Shown: positions 19,632 to 27,702, counted from the first letter of the stretch. The stretch is DNA of 38,697 nt from Alphaproteobacteria bacterium (GCA_024279675.1 JAJRRG010000177.1:1-38697); one strand, 5' to 3'. The notes: a model not told the origin generated them from the sequence alone. Numbers and translations: made by a program.

Positions 19632-20315
19632 TCAACTTGCTAACCTTTCTAGGCTTTCCTCTGCGATATCCACAGCCCGTGCGCCCTCGCCAAACACACC
19701 AGAAAGGCCAAGCATCACTTTGGCACGCCCCTCGCGAAGGGCTACAACTTTACCTTCAAACCCCTCAAATGGCCCTTCAATTATCTCGGCTATATCACCC
19801 CTTGCAAGGTTGGGCTTGCGGGTTTGTGCCTTCAGGCCAGACCGCTTGATGAGCCGTATTGCCGCCGCCACGGGAACCAATGAAGGGCGACCCTCAACCC
19901 CGATCACGCCGGTCACACGGCTAACATCCAACACCGTGAGCCATGGGACAGGCCCCAAATGGGCCAACAAAACCATGGAAGTGAGCATAGCCCGATTGCG
20001 AACAACGCGCCTGTAGCGAGTTTTGCGAGACGCTCTAATCTCGATTTCTTCAACCGGATTGATGGCATTAAATCCCCTCTCTCCCAGCAAATCGACCACC
20101 ATCTGCTCGCTTTGCGGGGCCGTCGTCAACGCATACCAGCTGCAGCTTTCAGCGTGGTCAGGAATATACACTTCCCGGTTTGGTTTCATCACTGGCTTGG
20201 GCCGTGCCGGGCGTTTGGAGGCGTTGGCCCGAACTTTAGCACGGGCCCTGTCACCAGAAGTTTCACGTGGTGGGGGTAGTTTAGATTTGTAACGAGAAAC
20301 CATGGGACACCTCAA
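19632..20315 (-). CDS. NusG-like transcription elongation/antitermination protein (NGN + KOW)
   Basis: 227 aa; SWYALTTAPQSEQMVVDLLGERGFNAINPVEEIEIRASRKTRYRRVVRNRAMLTSMVLLAH (NGN-like), then RGDIAEIIEGPFEGFEGKVVALREGRAKVMLGLSGVFGEGARAVDI (KOW-like). Confidence 0.85.
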   Translation of the reverse strand: MRCPMVSRYKSKLPPPRETSGDRARAKVRANASKRPARPKPVMKPNREVYIPDHAESCSWYALTTAPQSEQMVVDLLGERGFNAINPVEEIEIRASRKTRYRRVVRNRAMLTSMVLLAHLGPVPWLTVLDVSRVTGVIGVEGRPSLVPVAAAIRLIKRSGLKAQTRKPNLARGDIAEIIEGPFEGFEGKVVALREGRAKVMLGLSGVFGEGARAVDIAEESLERLAS

Positions 20316-20359
20316 ATCAAAAGGGAAAACTTGGAAGAAAACAAAACCATAATTCAGCC

Positions 20360-21409
20360 CTATGGCGGCCCAGCCCCGGTCTGCCCATGCAGCTCCAAAG
20401 CCAATTCTGCGCGCACCTCAACCACCATTTGCTTGGGGAAACTAGCAGATGAAAAACCACTCCAAAGCCGCAACTTTGTCGGGTCACCGGCATATTTGAG
20501 CTCAACACACCGACGGTAAAGCTCTGGTTCCTTGGAGGCCAAAACCGTCGAGTTATCACGGGCAAGGCGGAATTGTTCGCGATCCGTCTCAGGGATAACC
20601 ATGCCTTCCCAACTTCGTTTGGTAATCCATTTTGCCAAGCCCACCACATATTGCGACGAGGCTGATTGCCGTCTTTGCGCCATGGCGTAGAATGGCATGG
20701 CGTCCATTGCCGCCGCCCGATGTTCTGCATCCATCAAACCAAAGGCGACAAATGCATCCTGAGCGATATCTCCAGGGCGTTGACAACCAAAGTCCCAGAG
20801 TTTGCGAAATTGAATAATCAAATTGTGCTCAGTTGGTTTGGACATTCCAAACTGATCAAACAGCATTCTCAAATCTTTTCTAATTTGAAAATCTGTCTTC
20901 GCCTCCACTTGTGGAGGGGTATTGTTTATTGGATTGTTCTTTGGACTGTTAGTGTGAACCTCCTTCACCACCTTTATGTCATTAGGTTCACCACCTTTAT
21001 GCATTAGGTTCACCACCTTTTGTGCATTAGGTTCACCACCTGTCGTTAGGTTCACCACCTTTTCTTCGTCAGATTGGTCAATATTTTGCTCAAAATTGAC
21101 GTCATTTTGAGGCAATTCTGAGCGTCCGGGCCATGCCGCTCGGTATTCGTTTGAGCGCCATTTTTGGCCACGAAATCCGTGCTGGGACACAATAATCCAC
21201 CCCATTTCAGCTGCTTTTTGCAGGTGAGTTATAACCGACCGATTGCTCAACCCTGTCGCCTCAACCAACGTTTTTACACTAGGATAGCACCCTTCCCCCA
21301 GCTCGTTCATCCACAGGGATAAAGTGAGTAATACGTGGCGCGTGGTTGCGGGTAATCCGGACTCCGTAGCGACGGCTTTTCGCCACGTCCATGCACTTGA
21401 ATGGCTCAT
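20360..21409 (-). CDS. Replication initiator-like protein with N-terminal HTH (lambda O analog position)
   Basis: 349 aa; TRHVLLTLSLWMNELGEGCYPSVKTLVEATGLSNRSVITHLQKAAEMGWI (HTH_36-like); internal repeats VVNL..GGEPN. Confidence 0.75.
   Translation of the reverse strand: MSHSSAWTWRKAVATESGLPATTRHVLLTLSLWMNELGEGCYPSVKTLVEATGLSNRSVITHLQKAAEMGWIIVSQHGFRGQKWRSNEYRAAWPGRSELPQNDVNFEQNIDQSDEEKVVNLTTGGEPNAQKVVNLMHKGGEPNDIKVVKEVHTNSPKNNPINNTPPQVEAKTDFQIRKDLRMLFDQFGMSKPTEHNLIIQFRKLWDFGCQRPGDIAQDAFVAFGLMDAEHRAAAMDAMPFYAMAQRRQSASSQYVVGLAKWITKRSWEGMVIPETDREQFRLARDNSTVLASKEPELYRRCVELKYAGDPTKLRLWSGFSSASFPKQMVVEVRAELALELHGQTGAGPP
20902..20917. repeat. Inverted repeat CCTCCAC-TT-GTGGAGG next to AT-rich stretch near the iterons
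   Basis: 7-bp perfect arms; followed by GGGTATTGTTTATTGGATTGTTC. Confidence 0.6.
20964..21060. repeat. Iteron array, predicted prophage replication origin
   Basis: Five copies of TTCACCACCT (starts 20964, 20987, 21009, 21032, 21051), four within (CAT)TAGGTTCACCACCT; spacing 19-23 bp; inside the initiator ORF. Confidence 0.75.
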
Positions 21410-23067
21410 TCAGCCGCCTCCATATGTTGTGGGGTTAGCCCGTCAAACAGCCACCCTTGCGGCACTGAATATCGCTCTCGACGCTCTGGCCTATAATTTG
21501 CGAAGGCCAAAGCATCGGCCATATCGGGACAAACTGAATTGCCAATTTTATGCCGTTGGCTGGTCTCTGTAAGAGTTTTGTTTTTGTAAGGGGCGGCCAG
21601 AATATAATCATCGCCAAAGCCTTGGGCGCGGGCTAATTCGCGGGGCGTGAGCATCCGCATGCCAATATCGTAGATAATGAAGTCGCCAACCTGGACATAA
21701 TCCGGGCCATCCCAGCATCCATATTTTCGCAAGAAATTGGCAACTGCATGCGCGCCAAAAATACGGGCGGCGGTAAGTTGTGGCCCCGCGCCTTCACATT
21801 GAACCAGCCCAAACCGGTCACGGGTTGAAACCGTGCGCATGGGCTCGCTTATGGTTGCCCCATGTTTTTCAGAACCATAATAGGCGTTGAAAAGCGGCAT
21901 GGTCACCACCGCCGAATGCTGGCCACCGGCCAAAACCGTTGGATGTGGCGTTTCAACTGAACCGTCACGCCGGTTTGAACCTTTGAGCGAAAGCATGTGA
22001 GCAGCAACGACCGCTTGCGTCGTCCCCCCGCTCATAATGGTTGAGAATGGCTTACCTGAATTACGCATCGTCATAACGTGGGGCATTACCAGACCATGCG
22101 CATCCCGCGCTTTGGTCACCGTGGCAAATGGCTTATCCAGCCCTTGCCCGCGAAACCCTTGCCCGCGAAACCCTTGCCCAGAATGATTGCAGGTCACAAT
22201 AAACGGCTCAGCCGCATCAAGAACATAGCGCTTGATGCCCTTGGCTATTCGCGCCATCGTATTATGCGCCAACGGGCGAATGATCGTGGTGCCTGTCTCT
22301 TTTTTGTAAATCTTAGCCTGTGCCCTATCCATAAGAATTGAGGGACATGGCCGGTTAAAATCAATAATATCGGCGGCAATTGGCCAGGCTTTTTTCTGCC
22401 CATTCTTTACCGCTTCGCTTTTTGGATCCCCGTGGGTTGGCTCTGGCCACACAATAGGCTGGCCGTCACACCGCATAATCACATATAGGCGCTTGCGAAT
22501 TGTCGGAGTGCCAAATTCGCAGGCGCGCAACTCACGCCATTCAACCCGGTATCCCATGGCCTTAAACCGAGCCACCCAACGGTTAAATGTTTCACCACGT
22601 TTAGTTGGATCGGAAATTTTTCCACCCTTGCCATCGGGCATTGTTGGGCCCCACTTGCGAAATTCCTCGACGTTCTCAAGCATGATAATCCGGGGGCGAA
22701 CCTGCTCAGCCCAATGGGTGACCACCCATGCCAAATCCCGCACGCTATCGCTCACCGGCGCGCCACCCTTAGCCTTTGAGTGATGTCGGCAGTCGGGTGA
22801 TGCCCATAGCAAACCAACCGGATTACCATTGACAGCAGCTTGTGGGTCAACGCCCCAAATATCAACTGGCAAGTGCAATGTGTCGGGATGGTTTGCCGCA
22901 TGCATAGCCAGCGCGTCATCATCATGATTTATGGCAATGGACACCATCGGCTCAGCACCATTGAGCAAATCCCGTTCGCCCATTCGGCGCATGGCGCGTT
23001 CCATGCCCTCGGATGCACCGCCACCCCCGGCAAAACAGTCCACAACAATTTCGGGGATTTGGGTCAT
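21406..23067 (-). CDS. C5-cytosine DNA methyltransferase
   Basis: MTQIPEIVVDCFAGGGGASEGMERAMRR (motif I), GLLWASPDCRHHSKAKGG (PC-like motif), ENVEEFRKWG; start at 23067 chosen over 23094. Confidence 0.9.
   Translation of the reverse strand: MTQIPEIVVDCFAGGGGASEGMERAMRRMGERDLLNGAEPMVSIAINHDDDALAMHAANHPDTLHLPVDIWGVDPQAAVNGNPVGLLWASPDCRHHSKAKGGAPVSDSVRDLAWVVTHWAEQVRPRIIMLENVEEFRKWGPTMPDGKGGKISDPTKRGETFNRWVARFKAMGYRVEWRELRACEFGTPTIRKRLYVIMRCDGQPIVWPEPTHGDPKSEAVKNGQKKAWPIAADIIDFNRPCPSILMDRAQAKIYKKETGTTIIRPLAHNTMARIAKGIKRYVLDAAEPFIVTCNHSGQGFRGQGFRGQGLDKPFATVTKARDAHGLVMPHVMTMRNSGKPFSTIMSGGTTQAVVAAHMLSLKGSNRRDGSVETPHPTVLAGGQHSAVVTMPLFNAYYGSEKHGATISEPMRTVSTRDRFGLVQCEGAGPQLTAARIFGAHAVANFLRKYGCWDGPDYVQVGDFIIYDIGMRMLTPRELARAQGFGDDYILAAPYKNKTLTETSQRHKIGNSVCPDMADALAFANYRPERRERYSVPQGWLFDGLTPQHMEAAE
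22141..22180. repeat. In-frame 15-bp tandem repeat in the methyltransferase gene
   Basis: CCCTTGCCCGCGAAA x2 plus a partial third copy; encodes GQGFRGQGFRGQG. Confidence 0.85.
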
Positions 23068-23091
23068 ACCGCCCCCCCTAAAAAACCTTCG

Positions 23092-23115
23092 CAATGCGCA
23101 TTATTTTGCGCATTG
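23092..23115. promoter_or_regulatory. Inverted repeat upstream of hicAB, operator candidate
   Basis: CAATGCGCA-TTATTT-TGCGCATTG, perfect 9-bp arms; extra TGCGCAT at 23151. Confidence 0.7.
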
Positions 23116-23119
23116 TCAC

Positions 23120-23148
23120 TTGACGTGTTCGTGGAAAGTGTGTATATA
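23120..23148 (+). promoter_or_regulatory. Predicted hicAB promoter
   Basis: TTGACG-17 bp-TATATA upstream of hicA. Confidence 0.7.
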
Positions 23149-23172
23149 TATGCGCATAGGGAGACAATGACC

Positions 23173-23355
23173 ATGGAACGCAACAGCCGCAACATCATCA
23201 AGAAACTAAAGCAAAGTGGATTTGTGGAAGTTTCCGTTAAAGGCTCCCACCACAAATTTCGCAAAGGGACAAAAACAGTGATTGTTCCGCACCCAAAAAA
23301 GGATTTGCCGCTTGGAACGGCCAAATCCATCGCAAAACAAGCGGGTTGGATATAA
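23173..23355 (+). CDS. hicA: HicA-family mRNA interferase toxin
   Basis: MERNSRNIIKKLKQSGFVEVSVKGSHHKFRKGTKTVIVPHPKKDLPLGTAKSIAKQAGWI; GSHHKF motif. Confidence 0.92.
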   Translation: MERNSRNIIKKLKQSGFVEVSVKGSHHKFRKGTKTVIVPHPKKDLPLGTAKSIAKQAGWI

Positions 23356-23387
23356 TCCAGCCCACCATCAAAAACGGAGAAACCACT

Positions 23388-23786
23388 ATGAAAGCCTATT
23401 TTGCCATCGTTGAAAAAGACCAGGACAGCGCTTATGGAATTACTTTCCCCGATCTGCCCGGAGTGTTTTCCGCCGCAGATAATGAAGCGGACATCGTCAC
23501 CAATGCCCTTGAAGCCCTCGCGCTTTGGGCTGAGGATGAGGATATGCCTGAAGCATCCGGTCTGGATGAAATCCGCAAACAAGCTAACGTCATTGAGGCT
23601 CTGGCCGCAGGCGCATTTCTTGTGCGCATTCCCGTCATCGAGAACGACACGCGCGTTGTGCGGGCCAACGTCACATTTGAGGCCGGAACTCTGCGCGCCA
23701 TCGATAGCGAGGCCAAGCGACGGGGGTTGACCCGTGCCGCCTTTTTGGCCAGTGCGGCGCGCAAGGAAATCCAACAAGCAGGGTAA
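23388..23786 (+). CDS. hicB: HicB-family antitoxin
   Basis: MKAYFAIVEKDQDSAYGITFPDLPGVFSAADNEADIVTNALEAL..., C-terminal DNA-binding region; GGAGA ribosome site. Confidence 0.92.
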   Translation: MKAYFAIVEKDQDSAYGITFPDLPGVFSAADNEADIVTNALEALALWAEDEDMPEASGLDEIRKQANVIEALAAGAFLVRIPVIENDTRVVRANVTFEAGTLRAIDSEAKRRGLTRAAFLASAARKEIQQAG

Positions 23787-23788
23787 CA

Positions 23789-24157
23789 TCATAGCTCCGC
23801 CCCCCCATCATCATCCAGCACAGCGTCGATGAGGTTCTCGCGGGCCACGGTCTGCAATATTTTGCTGACCAACGCCCGCACAGTAATTCCGCGCTTGCTG
23901 GCGTAGGGCAAAAGCTTGGCGGACAAAAGATTGCTGAGGTTGAATTTTAATTCCGGTGCATCTTTGCTCCGCGCACGCAAGCCCTTTGACCTGATACCGT
24001 TGGCATACAATCCGCTCGCCGAGCTGGGGGAAATCCCCAACATTTTCGCAATCTCTGGGTAGGTTTTACCCTCCCCGCGCAAGGCAATTGCGGCGGCGGT
24101 TTTTGATGGATATCCCAAAATTGGTGCAGCGCGTGGCACAGTTTCCACCCCCCACAT
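23789..24157 (-). CDS. HTH regulatory protein
   Basis: 122 aa; YPSKTAAAIALRGEGKTYPEIAKMLGISPSSASGLYANG HTH. Confidence 0.65.
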   Translation of the reverse strand: MWGVETVPRAAPILGYPSKTAAAIALRGEGKTYPEIAKMLGISPSSASGLYANGIRSKGLRARSKDAPELKFNLSNLLSAKLLPYASKRGITVRALVSKILQTVARENLIDAVLDDDGGAEL

Positions 24158-24512
24158 AAAGCGGAACTTTCAGATAGGTTTTGCCCCCCGCTTTTTGGCG
24201 CGTAACGGGGCCAATCAATATGGCATGATGCAATGCCCGCAGGCACCAATTTATGCGCCGGGAGGAATACCCGGTTGCCGCCTTCAACGCGTCAAACTCA
24301 ACCACAACGACCCGCGCACCGGGCAAAAGTTCCCCGGCCAGCGCATAAAGAACCTGGCGACTTTCCGCGTTTAGTACCGGTTCCGTGCGATATGCCCCGG
24401 ACGTACTGGCCCGATATCGCTTGTTGCTTTGCACTTGGCGCGCCCATTTTTGTGGGCCGCTCAGTTCAATAAGCTTAGGGGGAGTGTCCCAAACATCAGC
24501 GCTCATTGCCAT
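24066..24512 (-). CDS. Hypothetical phage early protein (HTH-like)
   Basis: 148 aa; overlaps 23789..24157 by 92 nt across a G6 run; the true C-terminus may be a fusion. Confidence 0.5.
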   Translation of the reverse strand: MAMSADVWDTPPKLIELSGPQKWARQVQSNKRYRASTSGAYRTEPVLNAESRQVLYALAGELLPGARVVVVEFDALKAATGYSSRRINWCLRALHHAILIGPVTRQKAGGKTYLKVPLYVGGGNCATRCTNFGISIKNRRRNCLARGG

Positions 24513-24805
24513 TCTCCAAACAAATCAGCGCCATCCGCCATAAACGGATCGGCGCTGAACCCCTTTTCAACAGCCAACCATTCCGGGATTTGTAAAATAC
24601 AAACCACAGCTCTTTGCATTGCCGCCGTCGGGCTAGCGCCCTTCCCCGGCACCCCCGACAATTGACCTGCTACGGCTTCCCAATTGGAAATTTGACTAAT
24701 AGGAATCCATTTGGCCTGGGACTGTTCGCCGCAATCTGAAACGTGTACAGCCTCAAGGGTTTCCCGATGCACCATAAGTTCAACCTCAACGAGCTTTTTC
24801 ATCAC
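24503..24805 (-). CDS. Hypothetical phage protein carrying intragenic repeat copy A
   Basis: 100 aa, operonic overlaps on both sides. Confidence 0.6.
   Translation of the reverse strand: MMKKLVEVELMVHRETLEAVHVSDCGEQSQAKWIPISQISNWEAVAGQLSGVPGKGASPTAAMQRAVVCILQIPEWLAVEKGFSADPFMADGADLFGEWQ
24621..24659 (-). repeat. Intragenic element copy A (39 bp)
   Basis: GTCGGGGGTGCCGGGGAAGGGCGCTAGCCCGACGGCGGC on the coding strand. Confidence 0.8.
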
Positions 24806-25377
24806 ATGCCATTCCCTGTTTGCTTTTCAGCAAACGCGCGTTTGGCGTGGACGGCACACCAGCTAGCGCCGGTTGTTACAGGGCATCCACAAAACTTGAT
24901 TTGTGGTTTTTGCCCCGGAAATTCAGATTCAATTTCAAACGGCCAGCGGCACTGCCCCGTTCCAATTTCCATAAGGGTCAGCATCAAAGCGCCAGCTGGT
25001 GCATTGGTTGGGTCAAGAACCCGCGCAACAACCGCAGAATCTGCCTTGCCCGTTTGCGCGCTGTCCCGCCCCACTCTGTAGGTGCCAGAGGTTGAGTTAA
25101 TTCCATTTTGCACCTCGCGGTGATTTCTTTTGGCAACGGGCGTTTTGAAGCTTGGTTTGTTTTTTACACAGCGCGGCCTGCCCCCCAGCCTAATTTTCAG
25201 CCGATCACACCGCCCAATCACCGAATTTCTGGATTTGCCGATTGCCGCCGCTATTACACTTGCAGATTTATCGTCCATCGCCATCTTGCGCAGCAGAAAC
25301 ATCTGCTGTTCAGACCAACGATGAGAAACATTTACAATCGGGTCACTGCTTGTGATTGAAGTCTGCGCGGCGCTCAT
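24802..25377 (-). CDS. GcrA-like cell-cycle regulator (sigma70 cofactor family)
   Basis: RWSEQQMFLLRKMAMDDKSASVIAAAIGKSRNSVIGRCDRLKIRL and C-terminal CRWPFEIES...FCGCPVTTGASWCAVH; ATGA overlap with upstream gene at 25374-25377. Confidence 0.85.
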   Translation of the reverse strand: MSAAQTSITSSDPIVNVSHRWSEQQMFLLRKMAMDDKSASVIAAAIGKSRNSVIGRCDRLKIRLGGRPRCVKNKPSFKTPVAKRNHREVQNGINSTSGTYRVGRDSAQTGKADSAVVARVLDPTNAPAGALMLTLMEIGTGQCRWPFEIESEFPGQKPQIKFCGCPVTTGASWCAVHAKRAFAEKQTGNGM

Positions 25378-26870
25378 TTGGCACCGCCCTCGGCAGTACC
25401 ATCGCCCATGACGGGGATGGGCCCGGTACGGCCCGACTTGTAGATAGTGGTGGGAATGCGCCAAGTGGAAGCGCGCATCGACGCTGAGGCGTTGGCCACA
25501 AATTCACTCGACCAAATCCTGTTCGAAACCGCGCTGATATTGGCCGCAGTCACAATCTCAAAACAGTCCGCCGAAACGCACCCCAACTCACTGGGGAAAA
25601 GTGGGTGCTTTTGCATGGCGTAAAAGCTGATTTTTTTGTCCGCCACGCGAACCAGCAATTCTAAATCATCAATATTCACCCGCGCTACAATCGGCGCTGA
25701 CATATCCTCACTCTTCTTTGACGCTTTCGCCCGCGCCTTGGTGCCAACCGGCGGGGATGACTTTTTTGTCGCGCCGCCGTTGGCCCTAGTCGGGCCGTCC
25801 CCGGCACCCCCGCCATTTTCTTTACCTACGCAAGGTTTTCCGGGGTTGGGCAAAAGCGGCAAGTGGCTGGCATCGCTGACACCATCGACCAACGTAATCC
25901 CCCGCGCTTCGTCGGACTCGGTTTCATTCCCCCACGCACACCACCCATCCCGCGCCACGCCCCGCGCATTCAATTCAATTTTGGGCAGGGACGGGAAATA
26001 ATGCTCGATCAGATAGTAAAAGTTGTCTGGCTTTTGACTATGGCGCGCCAAATCAGCAGTTATCACACTGCCCCACTGCTCGCCCTGCGCCGGGCAAGGC
26101 ACCTTCCCGCGCGTCCCTATCAATAAAATGTCGTGACGATTTCTATTCCAATAACCAGTGCCCGCTTTGGGTTTGCGCCAAATAAACTGCGAACGATATT
26201 TGAAACCCCACTCATTTAAAACGTCGAGTGCATGCTCCAACATCGGCACAGTGGCCCACAGAAACAAAACACAATCATCCGCCGCTATATCACCGACTGG
26301 CCGCGCTTTGATCATTTCCACACTTGACGTAGCATAATGGTTATCTGCCGCCCTATCCATGCCAGTTTCGGCGCTATATGTTTCAAACTTCCATTCTGGA
26401 TCCGCATAAACCACCCCGAATTTTCGCGTTGGCAATGCGATTTGCTTATCCCCAAGCTCGCGCTCACGGGCCACACGTTTGGCTTTTTTTGCAACAGTTG
26501 TAATATCCTTGCGCATCATCTCGGGGCGAATGGTCTTGTCCTCCAACCGTGCCGCGAATGTCTCATAGTCAAGTTTGGTCAGTTCATAGAGCGTGCGTGG
26601 GCTAGGGGGCAAACACGACCCATGGGTCGCATTTGATAGCCGCTCATCAGCCGCAATGGCCATCAATCTTTGAGATTCGCGCACCCCAAACGGCAATTGA
26701 TTCTCAATCATTTGCTGAAATTCGCCGTGCGGCAATTGGGATTTTGCGGCCTTTAACAACCGACCTGTTTCAAGGATCGCCGCGATAGATTTTTGCCAAG
26801 TGCCAGAAATATCCCGCGCAAAAGCATCCGCATTTCGCGCCGTCTCATCCGGTAAAATGATCTCATTCAT
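25374..26870 (-). CDS. MT-A70 family adenine methyltransferase with N-terminal DUF3102-like region
   Basis: GVVYADPEWKFETYS (DPPW-like), FLWATVPMLEHALDVLNEWGFKYRSQFIWRK; N-terminus ETGRLLKAAKSQLPHGEFQQMIENQLPFGVRESQRLMAIA. Confidence 0.88.
   Translation of the reverse strand: MNEIILPDETARNADAFARDISGTWQKSIAAILETGRLLKAAKSQLPHGEFQQMIENQLPFGVRESQRLMAIAADERLSNATHGSCLPPSPRTLYELTKLDYETFAARLEDKTIRPEMMRKDITTVAKKAKRVARERELGDKQIALPTRKFGVVYADPEWKFETYSAETGMDRAADNHYATSSVEMIKARPVGDIAADDCVLFLWATVPMLEHALDVLNEWGFKYRSQFIWRKPKAGTGYWNRNRHDILLIGTRGKVPCPAQGEQWGSVITADLARHSQKPDNFYYLIEHYFPSLPKIELNARGVARDGWCAWGNETESDEARGITLVDGVSDASHLPLLPNPGKPCVGKENGGGAGDGPTRANGGATKKSSPPVGTKARAKASKKSEDMSAPIVARVNIDDLELLVRVADKKISFYAMQKHPLFPSELGCVSADCFEIVTAANISAVSNRIWSSEFVANASASMRASTWRIPTTIYKSGRTGPIPVMGDGTAEGGAK
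25773..25814 (-). repeat. Intragenic element copy B (42 bp)
   Basis: GGCGGGGGTGCCGGGGACGGCCCGACTAGGGCCAACGGCGGC on the coding strand. Confidence 0.85.
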
Positions 26871-26888
26871 GGGTTTTATCTTTCATTT

Positions 26889-27422
26889 TTAATCCGCCGT
26901 CGGCCCTAAGTGGGCCTTCCCCGGAACCCCCGCCGTTTTTGCGGTCGTCTTCATCTGGTCAATTTGTTGATCAAGCGATGCTAGCGCCTCTTGCGCCTCG
27001 CGAATTTGCCCATGCAAATGTTCGCACTCTGCCTCGGTGATGCAGTCATCCCTCAGCGCTTCGGCCACGCCACCTGACACATCTGCAACCTCATGAAGCA
27101 TGCCTGACACGCGCGCGATCAGCTCTACCGCATCATCCCCGCCCCGCGCCTTGGGGAGTGGCACAAGCACAAACCCTTCCATTTCGGCCAGTAATTTGGT
27201 GACCCGAGGTTGCCCACACTCCGCTTCCAGATCAGCGATGACATCAAGGGGCGGAAACTGGCGCGCATGCTCTGGGCTGGCGCTCATATAACGAGATATT
27301 TGCTGTTGGCTGACCCGAGCGATATTGCTGGCGGCGTTGGGCCCACCACATTGGCGAACCAACCCCCGGAAAGCACCGATTAACGCGGAATATTCATTTG
27401 CCGCCAGATACCCGCTCAGCAT
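26889..27422 (-). CDS. Phage CII-like regulatory protein
   Basis: ALIGAFRGLVRQCGGPNAASNIARVSQQQISRYMS...FPPLDVIADLEAECGQPRVTKLLAEM pattern of the phage regulatory CII family. Confidence 0.75.
   Translation of the reverse strand: MLSGYLAANEYSALIGAFRGLVRQCGGPNAASNIARVSQQQISRYMSASPEHARQFPPLDVIADLEAECGQPRVTKLLAEMEGFVLVPLPKARGGDDAVELIARVSGMLHEVADVSGGVAEALRDDCITEAECEHLHGQIREAQEALASLDQQIDQMKTTAKTAGVPGKAHLGPTAD
26893..26934 (-). repeat. Intragenic element copy C (42 bp)
   Basis: GGCGGGGGTTCCGGGGAAGGCCCACTTAGGGCCGACGGCGGA; forms the last codons of the CII-like gene. Confidence 0.85.
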
Positions 27423-27477
27423 GGTGTCACCTCACCTGGGGCCACACCAAGACGGAGCCTGTAGGAATGTGCGAGGT

Positions 27478-27498
27478 CTGAAATATGAGATATTTCAG
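27478..27498. promoter_or_regulatory. Palindrome CTGAAATAT-GAG-ATATTTCAG upstream of the CII-like gene
   Basis: Perfect 9-bp arms, operator-like. Confidence 0.5.
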
Positions 27499-27564
27499 GA
27501 ACAAAAATTCGCGCCAAACGGCATTCCTCAAAAAACAGCTGGAAGGCGGCGAGGCACCAACCGG

Positions 27565-27584
27565 CTTGATAAATAATTATCAAG
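27565..27584. promoter_or_regulatory. Palindrome CTTGATAA-ATAA-TTATCAAG
   Basis: Perfect 8-bp arms, operator-like. Confidence 0.5.
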
Positions 27585-27702
27585 GATGCCCCGCCACCCA
27601 ACATCCCGATTGCCCGCCTAGGGAGGGGGAGCGGGCGAAAAGCACCGATAAATTGAAAAGGGGGAAAGATTTGTGAAATTTTGCAACCGCTCCAAGAACC
27701 AC

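Noticed and set aside
23064-23792. 242-aa minus-strand ORF over hicAB
   Set aside because: Antisense shadow of clearly recognised HicA and HicB.
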